Shown piece by piece: positions 11,467 through 22,688 of a DNA stretch of 64,000 nt. This stretch comes from Homarus americanus (Eukaryota > Arthropoda > Malacostraca > Decapoda > Nephropidae). Numbering within the stretch: position 1 is the stretch's first letter; each line of letters opens with the position of its first letter. Location of the stretch: positions 5,512,313 to 5,576,312 of the forward strand of contig NW_024722158.1 of NCBI RefSeq assembly GCF_018991925.1. Direction: 5' to 3'. A model generated the notes under the pieces. It ran no database searches, was not told the DNA's origin, and saw only the letters and a list, made by a program, of their open reading frames with translations. The position numbers and the translations under genes were made by a program.

Positions 11467-11680
11467 CCATGAGGGTGAGAAGGGGGAAGGGGGAAGGGGG
11501 AGTGAGGTAGTGAGAGGTGAGAGTGAGGGGTAAGGGGGTGAGAGGAGAGGCAAAGGGTGAGAGGGGGGAAAGGGGTAAGGGGGTGAGAGTGAGGGGAAAG
11601 GGGGATGAGAGGGAGGGGGAGTGGGATGAAGGAGGGGGTAAAGGGGGTGAGAAGGAGAGAGAGTTAGATTCGTGGGGAGG
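11467..11680. repeat. G-rich GGGGTGAGAGG minisatellite
   Basis: Purine tract of AGGGGGTGAGAG-type units. Reading frames on both strands across it are compositional. Confidence 0.7.
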
Positions 11681-12714
11681 GGAAGGGGAGGAGTGTGTGC
11701 CGTGGCAGAGTCGATACATAACTCTACGGGTTAAAACATTCACATTTAAGTTTGTATTTCTTTAATGTATAAAACACCTTGATGGGGTTTATTTGGCTTT
11801 AAATGGTTTTAGGTCTTCAAAAAAAACACTTGAGTATTTATAAACCACCCGATAGCCACAAGAACAAAAAAAACGTTCACATTAAACCATACACGTTAAA
11901 ACTATACGCGTTAAACCATACACGTTAAACCAAATAAGTTAAAACCATACATATTAAAACCAAACCAAATGGTCACTTCTATAACCAGCTGTCAACCTCG
12001 TAATAAAAACCATCTTGGGTTTAGGAGAAGGTGAGGTTTAACATGGTTTTAGGTGAGGTTTTACATGAATTTATTACAACACAAATTAACTCACCTGTAT
12101 TCTTAGTAACAGGTGTGTGGGTGGTACTAGCAGTTGTGTAGGTCATAGCAGGTGTGTAGGTTATAGCAGGTGTGTAGATCTGTCAGGTGTGTAGGTTATG
12201 GTACTCAGAGAACTAACTTGCAATATCAACAAACACGCCACTATTGAAACTGTTATTGCAATAGTTTAGTAACTCTGCAATGTACAGTTACCAGCGCTTG
12301 TTGAAGATATATTGCGTATTATTATTATTATTACGACTACTACTACTATTATTGACTACTACTACTACTACTATTATTATTATTACCTCTACTACTACTA
12401 ATAATAATAATACCATTCTCATTAACAATATTATAATTATCATCATTAACCTATTACTTTTACTATTATCATTATCGTTTTTATTATTATTATCATCACC
12501 ATTGTTAACACCAAAACAAATACAAAATTAACATAACCCACATTGCCTCATTAACACAGGTAGGAGCAGTAACTCTCTCTCTCTCTCTCAGGTATCAGAA
12601 AAAATGCTAACCCTGAGGCTGAGATGGATTGTTCTTCTTTAATTCACGAGTGTGTGTGTGTGTGTGTGTGTGTTTGTCTGCACTACCAAGATGGATGACT
12701 AGCAGCTGGTGGAG

Positions 12715-13010
12715 TGAGAGAGAGGTGGATGAGAGTGAGAGAGGGGGGATGAGAGAGAAGGGGGTGAGAGTGAGAGAGGGGGGATGAGAGAGAAGGGGGT
12801 GAGAGTGAGAGAGGGGGGATGAGAGAGAGGGCGGTGAGAGAGAGACAGAGAGAGAGAGGGAGACGTAAGATTTGTCAGAATTTAAAAAGAATAGAGAAAG
12901 AGAGAAAAAAAAGAGAGAAAAAGAGAGAAAAGGAAAGAAAAGAAAGAAAGAAAGAAGTGTAAAGTAAACACAAACCCTATCACAGGTAAACAAAGTTGGA
13001 CCATCAAAGA

Positions 13011-13100
<90 letters not shown>
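12715..13100. repeat. GAGAGAGGGGGGATGAGAG minisatellite and (AAT)n
   Basis: Three near-identical copies of a ~36-bp GTGAGAGTGAGAGAGGGGGG-type unit (12735-12845), an AAAG-rich part, then a pure (AAT)n array of about 29 units at 13013-13100. Confidence 0.9.
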
Positions 13101-13432
13101 CTTTGCTTACGTCATCAGCATCATAACAATGTCAACACAGGACCCGTGACCTTCCCCTGACCTTTGACCTAGAGAGATAAATATGGCCAGAGAGGAAAAG
13201 AGAGAGAGATAAGAAAGAAAGAAAGAAATAAAGCGAGAAAGAATGACAGAAACAAGAAAAAAGAGAGAAAGAGAATGAAAGAAGCAAAATTAGAAAGAGA
13301 AAAGAATGAGACAGACACACACACATAAGTAAGAAAAAGAAAGACAGGCAGAGAATGAGAGATGGAGAAAGAAACAAAGAGATTGACGAGAAAAAACAGA
13401 TTGAGAAAAACAGTGGGGAGAAAATTTGAGAG

Positions 13433-13433
<1 letters not shown>

Positions 13434-13503
<70 letters not shown>
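13434..13503. repeat. (AG)n microsatellite
   Basis: About 34 AG units. Upstream DNA (13185-13430) is GAAA/GAGA rich. Confidence 0.95.
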
Positions 13504-13509
<6 letters not shown>

Positions 13510-13799
13510 CCACAAACGTCATCATAAATTGGGTGACCATAACTTACCTCTCAACACTCACCCAGGTGCGACACCACACACACATCTCACCTGGTTTCAG
13601 ACCCCCTCCCTCCCTCCCTCCCTCATTCTTTAAACCTCCCTTCCCTCCCTCACTCCTTCTCTTCCCTCCCTCCCTCATTCTTTAAACCTCCCGTCCCTCC
13701 CTCACTCCTTCTCTTCCCTCCCTCCCTCCTTCTCTTCCCTCCCTCCCTCATTCTCAACCAGATCCCACCCCGCCTGTGTTAAACATTTCAGTGGTTGCA

Positions 13800-13818
13800 G
13801 GTGTGTGTGTGTGTGTGA

Positions 13819-13849
<31 letters not shown>

Positions 13850-13914
13850 TGTGTGTGTATGTGTGTGTGTGGTGTGTGTATGTGTGTATGTGTGTGTGTA
13901 TATGTGTGTGTGCA
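13800..13914. repeat. (GT)n with TATGTG interruptions
   Basis: Interrupted GT array. The Val-Cys frames across it are artefacts. Followed at 13980-14150 by GTCT repeats. Confidence 0.9.
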
Positions 13915-14374
13915 AGCAAATCAATCATGTTTCCGTGCATATATTAGTTCTTGTTGCATGCATGATACTCGTGATTGCATGCATGTCTGTCTGTCTGTCC
14001 CTCACCAGGTAACCAAATCAAGAAGCTAATTTATTCATGATCACACACACACACAAATACAAGTCTTCATATCTCTTTTTATCTGTCTGTCTGTCTCTGT
14101 CTGTCTGTCTCTGTCTGTTTGTCTCTGTCTGTCTGTCTGTCTCTCACACACACATGCAACCCCTCATCTCTATCCCCAACCCCCCCACACACACACATGA
14201 TGGAGCCACCTAATATATGAAGTCACATTAAAGGTCACACAATTTGGCAACTTATTCCACACGTTTGTCAACCTTCAGTCATTAATTACCTCGTTATAAT
14301 GACTAACACTGTGGCAGACATGACTCACTTCCGCGATACTTACTAGTTCATGAACCCAGTCTCTGTATATTTAA

Positions 14375-14582
14375 CTTACTGTAACTTTCTGTACCTTGCT
14401 ATAGCTTCCTGTGCTTTTATCTAACTCTCTCTAGCTTTCTGTAACTCCCTGTACCTTTCTATAGCTTCCTGTGCTTTTAAATAACTCTCTCTAGCATTCT
14501 GTAACTCCCTGTACCTTCCTGTGCTTTTATCTAACTCTCTCTAGCTTTCTGTAACTTTCTGTACCTTTCTGTAACTAACTAG
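14375..14582. repeat. ~60-bp tandem repeat with CTTTCTGTAACT words
   Basis: Three degenerate copies of a unit built from TTTCTGTAACTCCCTGTACC and TTCCTGTGCTTTTATCTAAC, starting near 14383, 14435 and 14500. Then (ACCC)n-rich DNA at 14675-14790. Confidence 0.7.
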
Positions 14583-15095
14583 TCGCCCAGGTGATGCCGT
14601 AGCTACAGAGGACCTCACTGCTGACCACCCATTCACCTGCCCAATTGTGACGTAAGAATACCCAGTAAAACACACCCACCTACCCACCCACCTTACCCAC
14701 TCACCCACCTACCTTATTCATCCAGCAACTCCACCCCACCCACCTTACCCACTCACCCACCCACTTACCCACCCACTCACCCACCCAAGAGACAGGTGGT
14801 TGGTCGCTAGGGAAGACGGTGTATATATACGGTTGGGACGTCTGCTTATACCTGCTGTAAATATTACCTGTCCCACTCATAATGACTGTCTGCTGGCGAG
14901 TCTGTGCTGCTGTTTGTCTGTCTGTCTGTCTGTCTTCTCTCTGTAAGTATAAATGTCTCTCTGTATGACTGTCTTGTTTCTCTATTTCTGTCTGTCTGTC
15001 TGTCTGTCTATATGTCTGTATATTGGTTTGTGTGTATCTGTCTGTTTTTTTATCTATCTATCTATCTATATACCTAATTCTCCACTATGATATTA

Positions 15096-15114
15096 CGTGT
15101 GTGTGTGTATATGT

Positions 15115-15158
<44 letters not shown>
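15096..15158. repeat. (GT)n microsatellite
   Basis: Interrupted GT array. A matching (CA)n lies at 15463-15501. Confidence 0.9.
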
Positions 15159-15214
15159 AGCAAAATTCTCCCCTGCCAACACCTTCCCAAGTTTGGTCCC
15201 CCCCCCTTCACACC

Positions 15215-15245
<31 letters not shown>

Positions 15246-15460
15246 CCTCCCTCACACTAACCTACACACATGTCCCTCTTCCTTTATCCATGCTTGGTGT
15301 AAGGTTCAAGTGTAGGTTGCTATTATAGGCTGCTAGTGTAGGCCGCGGGTGTAGCTTCACCCTGAGTTGATGGCGGGAAAAAAAAAAGTGTATTTGGCGG
15401 GAAAGTTACCACAACAACATGCTAGACGTAAATATATATCACATGTTGGAATGTTACCAG

Positions 15461-15503
<43 letters not shown>

Positions 15504-15927
15504 AGGTATACTGTAAGTGATTAGGTAAACAACAATAAAAAAAACAGGAAAAGAAAGTGACAGGTTTAATGGAGACAGGTGTGTGACAGGTGAGTGAGAG
15601 GTGATAATTACAGGTGTTAAATAGGTGTGAGAGAAAGGATAGTGGCATATGTAACTCAAGGAAGATAGTGAGAGATTTAGTTGAGCGAAAGTGGGAGCGG
15701 CAGGTAGACGCAATTGAGAGAAAACTTTAATTAGAAAGTTAATGGCATGTGTGACAGGTGTTTAAGGAAGAAAGTGAGAGAATTAAGGGACAGGCCAGTG
15801 AGAGAGAGAGAGAGAGAGGAGTGAGGCAGTAGGTACATATATCCTCACCAGACGAGGATATATACAGCCCTCACACCACTCATCATCCCTCTCCCACTCA
15901 CCCACCTTCCCTCTCCGGTCATATAGT

Positions 15928-16050
15928 GGGTGTTCGTGGTACCACTTCAACACGGACTACCGGAGTCACCAGTATTGTTCGTGGTTAATACTTCAACACT
16001 GACTACCGGAACTGTCAGTGGTGTTCGTGGTATGACTTCAACATGGAACA
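15928..16050 (+). repeat. three tandem copies of a GTTCGTGGTA...CAACAC unit
   Basis: Units start at 15932, 15975 and 16023. Each has GTTCGTGGT, then an ACTTCAACA-like block; the first two continue into GACTACCGGA. The same motif occurs dispersed elsewhere in the window (see findings). Confidence 0.7.
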
Positions 16051-16251
16051 CAGACAGCCGCGGGGGTAAACTGAACTGACAAAGGCGGAATGTTTACGTC
16101 TTACAGCCAACCACAGTATATAATCACCCTCATGACACAAGGACAAATTAGTGGCAGGAATGTGTAAGGCTCCGAGCAAGGGGTCCTGGGCGCCGCTCCT
16201 CTCACACACTAAAATACTCAACGGCGGCGACAACTGTTAAGATGCAGCCAG

Positions 16252-16490
16252 TCACACTTAACCTAACCCAAACTTACACTAACCTGACCCAAGCTTACAC
16301 TAACCTAACCCAAGCTTACACTAACCTAACCCAAACTTACACTAACCTGACCCAAGCTTACACTAACCTAACCCAAACTTACACTAACCTGACCCAAGCT
16401 TACACTAACCTGACCTAAGCTTACACTAACCTAACCCAAGCTTACACTAACCTGACCTAGCTTACCAACCTAGCAAGTTACACTAACCTG
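16252..16490. repeat. 21-bp minisatellite derived from CCTAA-like sequence
   Basis: About 11 copies of CTTACACTAACCTGACCCAA plus one base, alternating CCTGACC and CCTAACC variants. It abuts the truncated 5' end of the LINE fragment that follows. Confidence 0.9.
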
Positions 16491-16493
16491 ACC

Positions 16494-17366
16494 TGTTTGT
16501 TGACGAAGTGTAAGAGGATGCACCTGGGGCGTACCAACGGTAAGGAGGCGTACCATATGTCCCAACAGGATGAAGAAAATGTGCTAGTTGAGACTGTGTG
16601 TGAGAAGGACCTAGGTGTGTATTATGTTGGAATGAGCTGAAGTTCTCGGCCATTGTGAAGAAGGTAAATCAGGCAAATAAATTATTGGGTCTTATAAGAA
16701 GGTCGTTCAGATATCTAGACGGTCCGTCCCTCGTGACGATCTTCAGGAGTGAAGTGCTTCCCCATCTGGAGTACTGTCACCCCATCTGGTCCCCGAGATA
16801 TGCTAGGGACTGTCAGTTGGTTGAAAATGTTCAAAGGAGGGCCACCAAGCTGGTGCCTGCACTTCGGCATCTCAGCTACCCTGCGAGATTGGAGCGCCTG
16901 AACTTGCCTAGCTTATACTACAGACGGGCAAGGGGGGACCTAGTTGAGGTTTATAAGCATCTCAGGGGGCACTACTCAGTTGAGTGTCCTTACTTGGAGC
17001 TGGCGGACGCTCGCCCCACAAGGGGTCACAGCTCAAGATTGAAGAAGCCGCAAGTCCGGAAAACCGTGAGGGCAAACTTTTTCGGAGTGAGGGTTGTAAA
17101 CTCTTGGAACAATCTACCAGAAAGTGTTGTGACGGCACCGAGTGTGAGCTCTTTCAAGAGAAGACTTGACCAACACTGGAGCGGGTTCAGGTACATTCAG
17201 GAGCCGGTGCATGCCCAGTATTTGCCAACAGTGCGTGACAGAGACGTGACCGATCGCCCGGGCGGCTAGCGAGCCGACCTTTTGGTGAAGAATATAAAGG
17301 AAAAGAGTCGTGACCGATCGCCCAAGCGGCTAACAAGCCGATCAGTGGCGAAGAGGATAAGTAAAG
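16494..17366 (+). mobile_element. 5'-truncated, frameshifted CR1/jockey-like LINE tail
   Basis: The frame starting at 16506 reads KCKRMHLGRTNGKEAYHM and EKDLGVYYVG, then a frameshift near 16635-16640 moves it into the frame that reads NELKFSAIVKKVNQANKLLG and continues to TAG at 17267-17269. Recognised family words are LGLIRRSFRYLD, LPHLEYCHPIWSPR, NVQRRATKLVPALRHLSYPARLERLNLPSLYYRR and NSWNNLPESVVTAPSVSSFKRRLDQHW (the longer runs read straight through here in abbreviated form). These belong to the thumb/C-terminal part of the reverse transcriptase in CR1-like and related non-LTR elements. The RT catalytic core and endonuclease are missing. The 3' UTR holds two copies of a 64-bp unit (17245-17308 and 17309-17366) with GTGACCGATCGCCC. 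Dead copy; exact clade not assigned. Confidence 0.8.
16655..17269 (+). pseudogene. LINE reverse transcriptase C-terminal ORF remnant
   Basis: Longest intact piece (204 codons) of the element described at 16494-17366. It begins inside the protein, not at a natural start; the frame is open a little upstream to the frameshift. It ends where the 3' UTR repeat begins: the stop codon itself lies in the first 64-bp repeat unit. Confidence 0.75.
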
Positions 17367-17518
17367 TATTTTCGCCCGCCATCCCTCACGTTACGTTTTC
17401 TTTATGTAATAGATTTAACCTGATTTATTTTGTTTTTGTTTTAACCTTTTACGGTTTTTAAAGATTTTATTTATTTATATCGCTTAAGCTTGTTTGTTTT
17501 AGATAAGCTGAAGAGTAT

Positions 17519-17615
17519 CCCCAGCTTATTTCACCTTAAGTTTAGCCCCAGCTTATTTCACCTTAAGTTTAACCCCAGCTTATTTCACCTGATGATTAAC
17601 CACCCTAACACATAA
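17519..17615. repeat. 3 x 27-bp array of CCCCAGCTTATTTCACC
   Basis: Units start at 17519, 17546 and 17573, the last running into CTGATGATTAACCACCCTAA. This is an arm of the inverted-repeat element family also seen at 18957, 32381, 39188, 45531 and 60386. Confidence 0.75.
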
Positions 17616-17619
17616 TTGA

Positions 17620-18955
17620 CATAAAACTGGTTAATATTAATGTTTTTGGCTAATTAGTAAGAAATATAATAAAATTCTAATTAATAGGGATTTTTTATAA
17701 TTAATGAAAAATACAATAGAAATAATTAATAAGAATAATTTTGGGGACCCGTGAACTTACTAATTGGTGTTAAAATGGTTCAAAGGACAAATTTATGGCT
17801 AATTAACAAACTCATTGGTGCAAAAATGGTGCAAGGGCTTTTAATGTCACCTATAAGGACCATAAACTGTCTAATTTGGTGACTACTGATTAATTCCGAG
17901 AGGTGACGACTGGACAGGTGTGAGATGGTTAATGTTACTAAACTTACCACTTTGACTTGTACTAATTATTTCACCTTTTACCACGTTTTAAAATAGGTAA
18001 ATCTAATCTTAATAAAAAATAAATAAATACTCTTAAAAATTTTACAGCACGTCTTGATGGGAATATATTTTACCTATTTTACTACATATATAATTACCTT
18101 CAGATGGCATACCGTTCATTATATACAAGTTAATAAACATATAAAACCCTCAAGTGATGTAGATAAGTTGGGTATATGATATAATGAGGAACATGTAGTT
18201 ATGAACTGCACTAAACAAGTTATATCCACAACTACTGTAATGGTGACAGGTTAGGTCAGATTAAACTCTTCTCAAGCTAATAATAACAATAATATGAGGT
18301 ACCTTTTATATCCAGTGTGTTCACTATATCACTGTTTTACGTTATTCACCAACGAACATCATAATCACTGTATTATAACTGCCACAAAAGCTAAAATAAC
18401 ACAGTAACATCATCGCCATCAAACACGATCAGATTTCACCGCCCAAAATGAATCTTCGTCAATTGAGAACCTAAATTTAAATTCTTATCAATTTAAATTT
18501 TTATCAATATTTTTTAATACATTCAGTAATAGTTAATATTTTATTCAGTACCCAAATAACCCCTTATATTAAAATTAACCTATTGTTTCCCAAATGTCAA
18601 ATGAGAATACTTTATCCTGGTTCCCTGCTGACCTAATTTGACTTCATGCAACAGGTATAAACGATGGTGTTATTAGCTGGCGATTATTTTTACTATTGCT
18701 ATTACTGTTGTTGTTTTTATTACTATTAATATTCTTTATTTATAGCACTCGCCAGCCACCAGGTAGACTGGCTTAGGAAACTCATAACTTGAAACAGATT
18801 TACTAAACCTGCCATACTCACTATTTTATTTGCTAGTTTCTACCAAGAGCTCCATACATATAAACAGACAACATTTAACCATTTTAACAGCTTAGGTCAT
18901 TAGTTATCATCAATTTCTCATTAGTCTTACTTTCATCTCCCATTTAAATATACGA
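17620..18955. other. AT-rich intergenic DNA, no gene seen
   Basis: No exon-like block. TTAATTA-rich at 17620-17750. Otherwise unremarkable apart from a TTATTACTATT-rich patch at 18690-18740. Confidence 0.4.
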
Positions 18956-18956
18956 A

Positions 18957-19033
18957 TCACCTGAAGATTAGCCACCCCAGCTTATTTCACCTGAGGATTG
19001 AACCTAATGTTACCTCAGTGGTTAGGTTAGGTA
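18957..19033 (+). mobile_element. arm plus core of a CACCTGAAGATTA inverted-repeat element
   Basis: TCACCTGAAGATTAGCCACC, CAGCTTATTTCACCTGAGGATT and AACCTAATGTTA, followed by GGTTAGGTTAGG. This matches the left half of the element at 60386-60612. The opposite arm is missing or too diverged to see. Confidence 0.5.
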
Positions 19034-19034
19034 T

Positions 19035-19735
19035 TTAATACGTGTTTTTACCTTAATCCTCCGAGTACACAATGGCATATGCTAACTTATATACAGTACA
19101 CCACCCACCCATCAATACCAAGTACAATATACATACAATTGAAAAGGTAACTAACCACTGATGTAATAACAATAAAAATAAAACAGAAAAATACACTAAC
19201 CTTTATAAAAAAAAATTCATACAATACGGAAGCTGCACCACCTCACACGTAAAGACAAAACAACAACCATTGTAAAAAATCTTTATTCAGGGCTGTTAAA
19301 GCTATACAAAACCTTTTATTCACACTGGTATGTATCCAACTAAACTGTTTGCTTCTTTGTAAACAAGATCTTCCAGCCTTGGAGTTATTTTTACATATCA
19401 ACGGACTTGATATACCACAACAATAAACTCATTACTTATACCAAAATATTCCCAAAGATAATATTATTTGTAAATTGTAAATGTAACTTAATATGAAAAA
19501 AAAAATAAGTGTGTGTGGTAATTTCAACTGATTTAAACAATTTTCTACCATTTTCTTTACACCCATCATCATCGTCATTATCATTATGTTTAGGTCATTT
19601 TCCATACAGTTAATATCACACAACCCTAAATATAAGTACCAGTTTAATGACTCCAATTAGCAGGTCAACTTGGGAGGTTAACGATCGTTCGGCGATATAT
19701 TCTAACACAAATACAAGTTAGGGATTTGAGATTGA
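19035..19735. other. AT-rich intergenic DNA, no gene seen
   Basis: Only short reading frames without splice context; no supported feature. Confidence 0.4.
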
Positions 19736-19779
19736 AGGTGTCGAGTTGTATTTACCTTTGTTTCTGTCGTTTCCTGTTG

Positions 19780-20240
19780 CTGTCTACACCTGTGTATTGT
19801 TAGTCTACACCTGTCTATTGTTACTGTCTACTGGTTATTGTTACTGTTTACTCCTGGTTATTGTTACTGTCTACACCTGTGTATTGTTACTGTCTACACC
19901 TGTCTATTGTTACTGTCTGCACCTGTGTATTGTTACTGTCTACTCCTGGGTATTGTTACTGTCTACACCTGTCTATTGTTTTCTACAGCTGTCTACACCT
20001 ACAGTAGCTATTGTTACTGTCTTCACCTGCCTTTCAACACTCACTACACCTACCTTACAACACTCTCTACACCTGCCTTATAACACTCTCTACACCTGCC
20101 TTACAACACTCACTACACCTGCCTTACAACACTCACTACACCTGCCTTACAACACTCTCTACACCTGCCTTACAACACTCTCTACACCTGCCTTACAACA
20201 CTCTCTACACCTGCCTTACAACACTCTCTACATCCCCCTT
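19780..20240. repeat. two adjacent ~23-bp minisatellites
   Basis: 19790-20000: units of TTACTGTCTACACCTGTCTA type. 20040-20232: units of CTCTACACCTGCCTTACAAC plus three bases, about nine copies. Both share the TACACCTG core, so the second may derive from the first. The 184-codon frame across them is not a gene. AATAAGAATAGACAGATA repeats follow at 20285-20440. Confidence 0.85.
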
Positions 20241-20464
20241 GGCACTCTTTCTCAAACCCTGATCCACAACACAAAAACAAGTAAATGGAATAAAGAATAA
20301 TAAGAATTGAGACATAATAAAAATAGACAGATAATAAGAATAGACAGAGTTAACAATAAACAGACAATACAGACATAATAAGAATACAGATAATAAGAAT
20401 TGACAGATGATAAGGATAGACAGATACTAAGGACAGAGAGAAAGACAGACATATAGGTAGATAA

Positions 20465-21480
20465 GATGTCAAAGCATTATATCATTCTTAGTCGACGGCA
20501 CAGAGGAGCAGTCACAAAACACAGGGTGAATCATTCGCTGGTAGGCACTGATTAGTACTACCACTAATAGAGTCTGTTATTGAGTTGTGTGTAGGTATGT
20601 TTAGGGAATGTTTTTGATGTTTAATTCTCTTTAAATGCTTGTATGTCTGTCTGTCTCTCCGTGTCTCTGTTCCCATGTCTCTCTCACTTTTCCTGTTTCT
20701 CTTCCTAAGTCTCTTTCGCTCTCTCTCTCGTTAATCGTCTCATAAATAACAGTTACATCAGCCAGACTGCCAGGGAATGACTCACCCCTTACAATACTTT
20801 GAACAAATAACTGCAACCTATAATTCTTACATCTGGATAAACATTTTTAAGTTACATACAAAAATACAAATACAACATAAACGCATCTAGTACCCTCGTA
20901 AGTAAACAGCATTAAGACGACTACGGTATTTATTACCTTACTTTACCAACTCTAGTCGACATTCAATTACTTTATGACATTCGAGGTTAAATAAATAAAA
21001 AATCTTCGGGGTCAAAAGGGAAGGTCTTCTTACAAATCGCTTCCTCCGTCTTCTTTGAAGTTTCCGTATTCCTTCAGCCTATCCAACACAAAAGTCGAAG
21101 AGGAAAAAAGGCAATAGATAGATAGAATAGATAGAATAGATATATAGATGGATAGATAAATATCAAGATCGATAGATATATACAGCAGACAGATAGAAAG
21201 ATACATACATATATATAGACGGAAAGATAGATTGATAAATTAGTTAAGGCAATTAATTTCAGATATTTCCAGTGTGCCATTTTTATACAGTACAGTACTT
21301 CACACAGTCATGCCAAACACATTGTTGTGAGAATAGTTGGTGACAGAATTTCCCCAAACACTTAAGGGAGACAGAGGGCATCTACCTGAGGGTCTTGTGG
21401 GTAAAAGTGAATTGTTATTTTAATATTGAGATTTTTTCTTTGAATTTTGATTATTTTTTTTTAATTTTGTAACATTATTT
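20465..21480. other. intergenic DNA, no gene seen
   Basis: Contains a CTCT/GTCT patch at 20640-20735 and a (GATA)n-like patch at 21113-21240; otherwise nothing supported. Confidence 0.4.
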
Positions 21481-21484
21481 ATCA

Positions 21485-21673
21485 CGGTGAAACCTCCATA
21501 TAACGGATGTCTCTCTCAATGTAATCCCTTAGATGGGGGTTTCACATCTAACAGACCCTCGATATAATACTCTCACATCAATATAGTTCGTCATATGGAG
21601 GATTCACATCAAACTGACCCTCAATATAATGGACTTTCCTCTCCAAAGAGTCCATTAAATAGAAGTTTAACAA
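21485..21673. mobile_element. short pogo-like MITE with GTGAAACCTCCATATAACGG end
   Basis: The left end resembles the 28066 element (CAGTAAAACCTCCATATTAC). The right end GTCCATTAAATAGAAGTTTAA is its degraded inverted copy. Between them are repeated GTTTCACATC and CTCAATATAATGGACTTTCC words in alternating orientation. No coding capacity. Confidence 0.55.
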
Positions 21674-21682
21674 GACCGTATA

Positions 21683-22495
21683 CAGTGATCCCTCGGTTAA
21701 CGAATTACCTTCCATAAGATTCTTCACTTCGGTTAACGAAAAAATTTATGTTAAAAAATTCCTTACGAAGTTTTCCCAACATGTTTACGCCTGCTCACCA
21801 GCTGTAGTATTAGTCCACCAATACAGTAATCGGTTTTAGGGCTTAAATTCGTTACCATTGAGTAAATATCAAGAAGATTGTACTATTCAATAATTTTCCA
21901 AGTCTTATATTAAATTTTTTAGTCATTTTAACAATTATTTAACATAATTGAAGTACAGGGAACTAGTTTTTAGCGCGCCAAACAGCCACTCAACACACCC
22001 AAAATGGCGTTGGTGTGTGTCCCTACTCAGTGGAGGAAGCTTCTTGCTTGAGACTCTCTTGAACATAAACTATTTTTACATTTTTACAGTAAAATTATTG
22101 GTCATTCTGAAGTTTATTTTACATATTGACAATATATAATGCAGTGCAGTGTTGATTTAAAGAAAATAATTTTGAATTACACCAAGTGAACCAGAATTTT
22201 ATGGGTGAAATGGAGGCATGGGGTGACTTCTCTTCCACCCCAATGCCTTCTTTTCTCCCTTCTCCTCCACCCCCATTCTAATTCCCATCATCATCATCAT
22301 CAACCAGGAGCCTTCTACATGCACACCTAAAAGTAAGTGTACTTTACTGCATTTATTTTTAGTCTGTTTGTAATTTTCGGTGAGCTGGAACCAATTACCT
22401 AAAATCCCATTGAAACAATAGTTTCGGTTAACGTAATTTTCTGTTAACGAACGACCTTCTGGAATGAATTGTGTTCGTTAACCGAGGGACCACTG
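21683..22495. mobile_element. 813-bp Tigger/pogo-like MITE with TA target duplication
   Basis: The left end CAGTGATCCCTCGGTTAACG and the right end, read as reverse complement CAGTGGTCCCTCGGTTAACG, differ at one of 20 positions; the match continues to GAA. TA dinucleotides flank both ends (21681-21682, 22496-22497). Subterminal GGTTAACGAA/GTTAACGAACGA copies repeat inside each end. No transposase frame is present, so it is non-autonomous. The CAGT...TCCCTCG terminus and TA duplication are typical of the pogo/Tigger group. It lies about 190 bp downstream of the DRG2 stop codon; a TTTATT at 22352-22357 would read AATAAA in the DRG2 direction. Confidence 0.85.
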
Positions 22496-22688
22496 TATCT
22501 GACCTCAGAGTAGATACCCCACATTAGCCAACAGTTCAGGAAATTTTCGCCACAACTATACACTCTCCGTCTTCAAATAAAATTCTGATATTTCAAGGGT
22601 TTTTGGGGGGGATACTAAATATTGGGAGAGATAGTGAATGATTTAACTTAACAATATTTTGGAAGGTTAACACGTTATAATAATCCAC

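Noticed and set aside
19746..20300. 184-codon frame with Cys/Tyr-Leu repeats
   Set aside because: Encoded by two 23-bp minisatellites; the frame slips through the repeat period.
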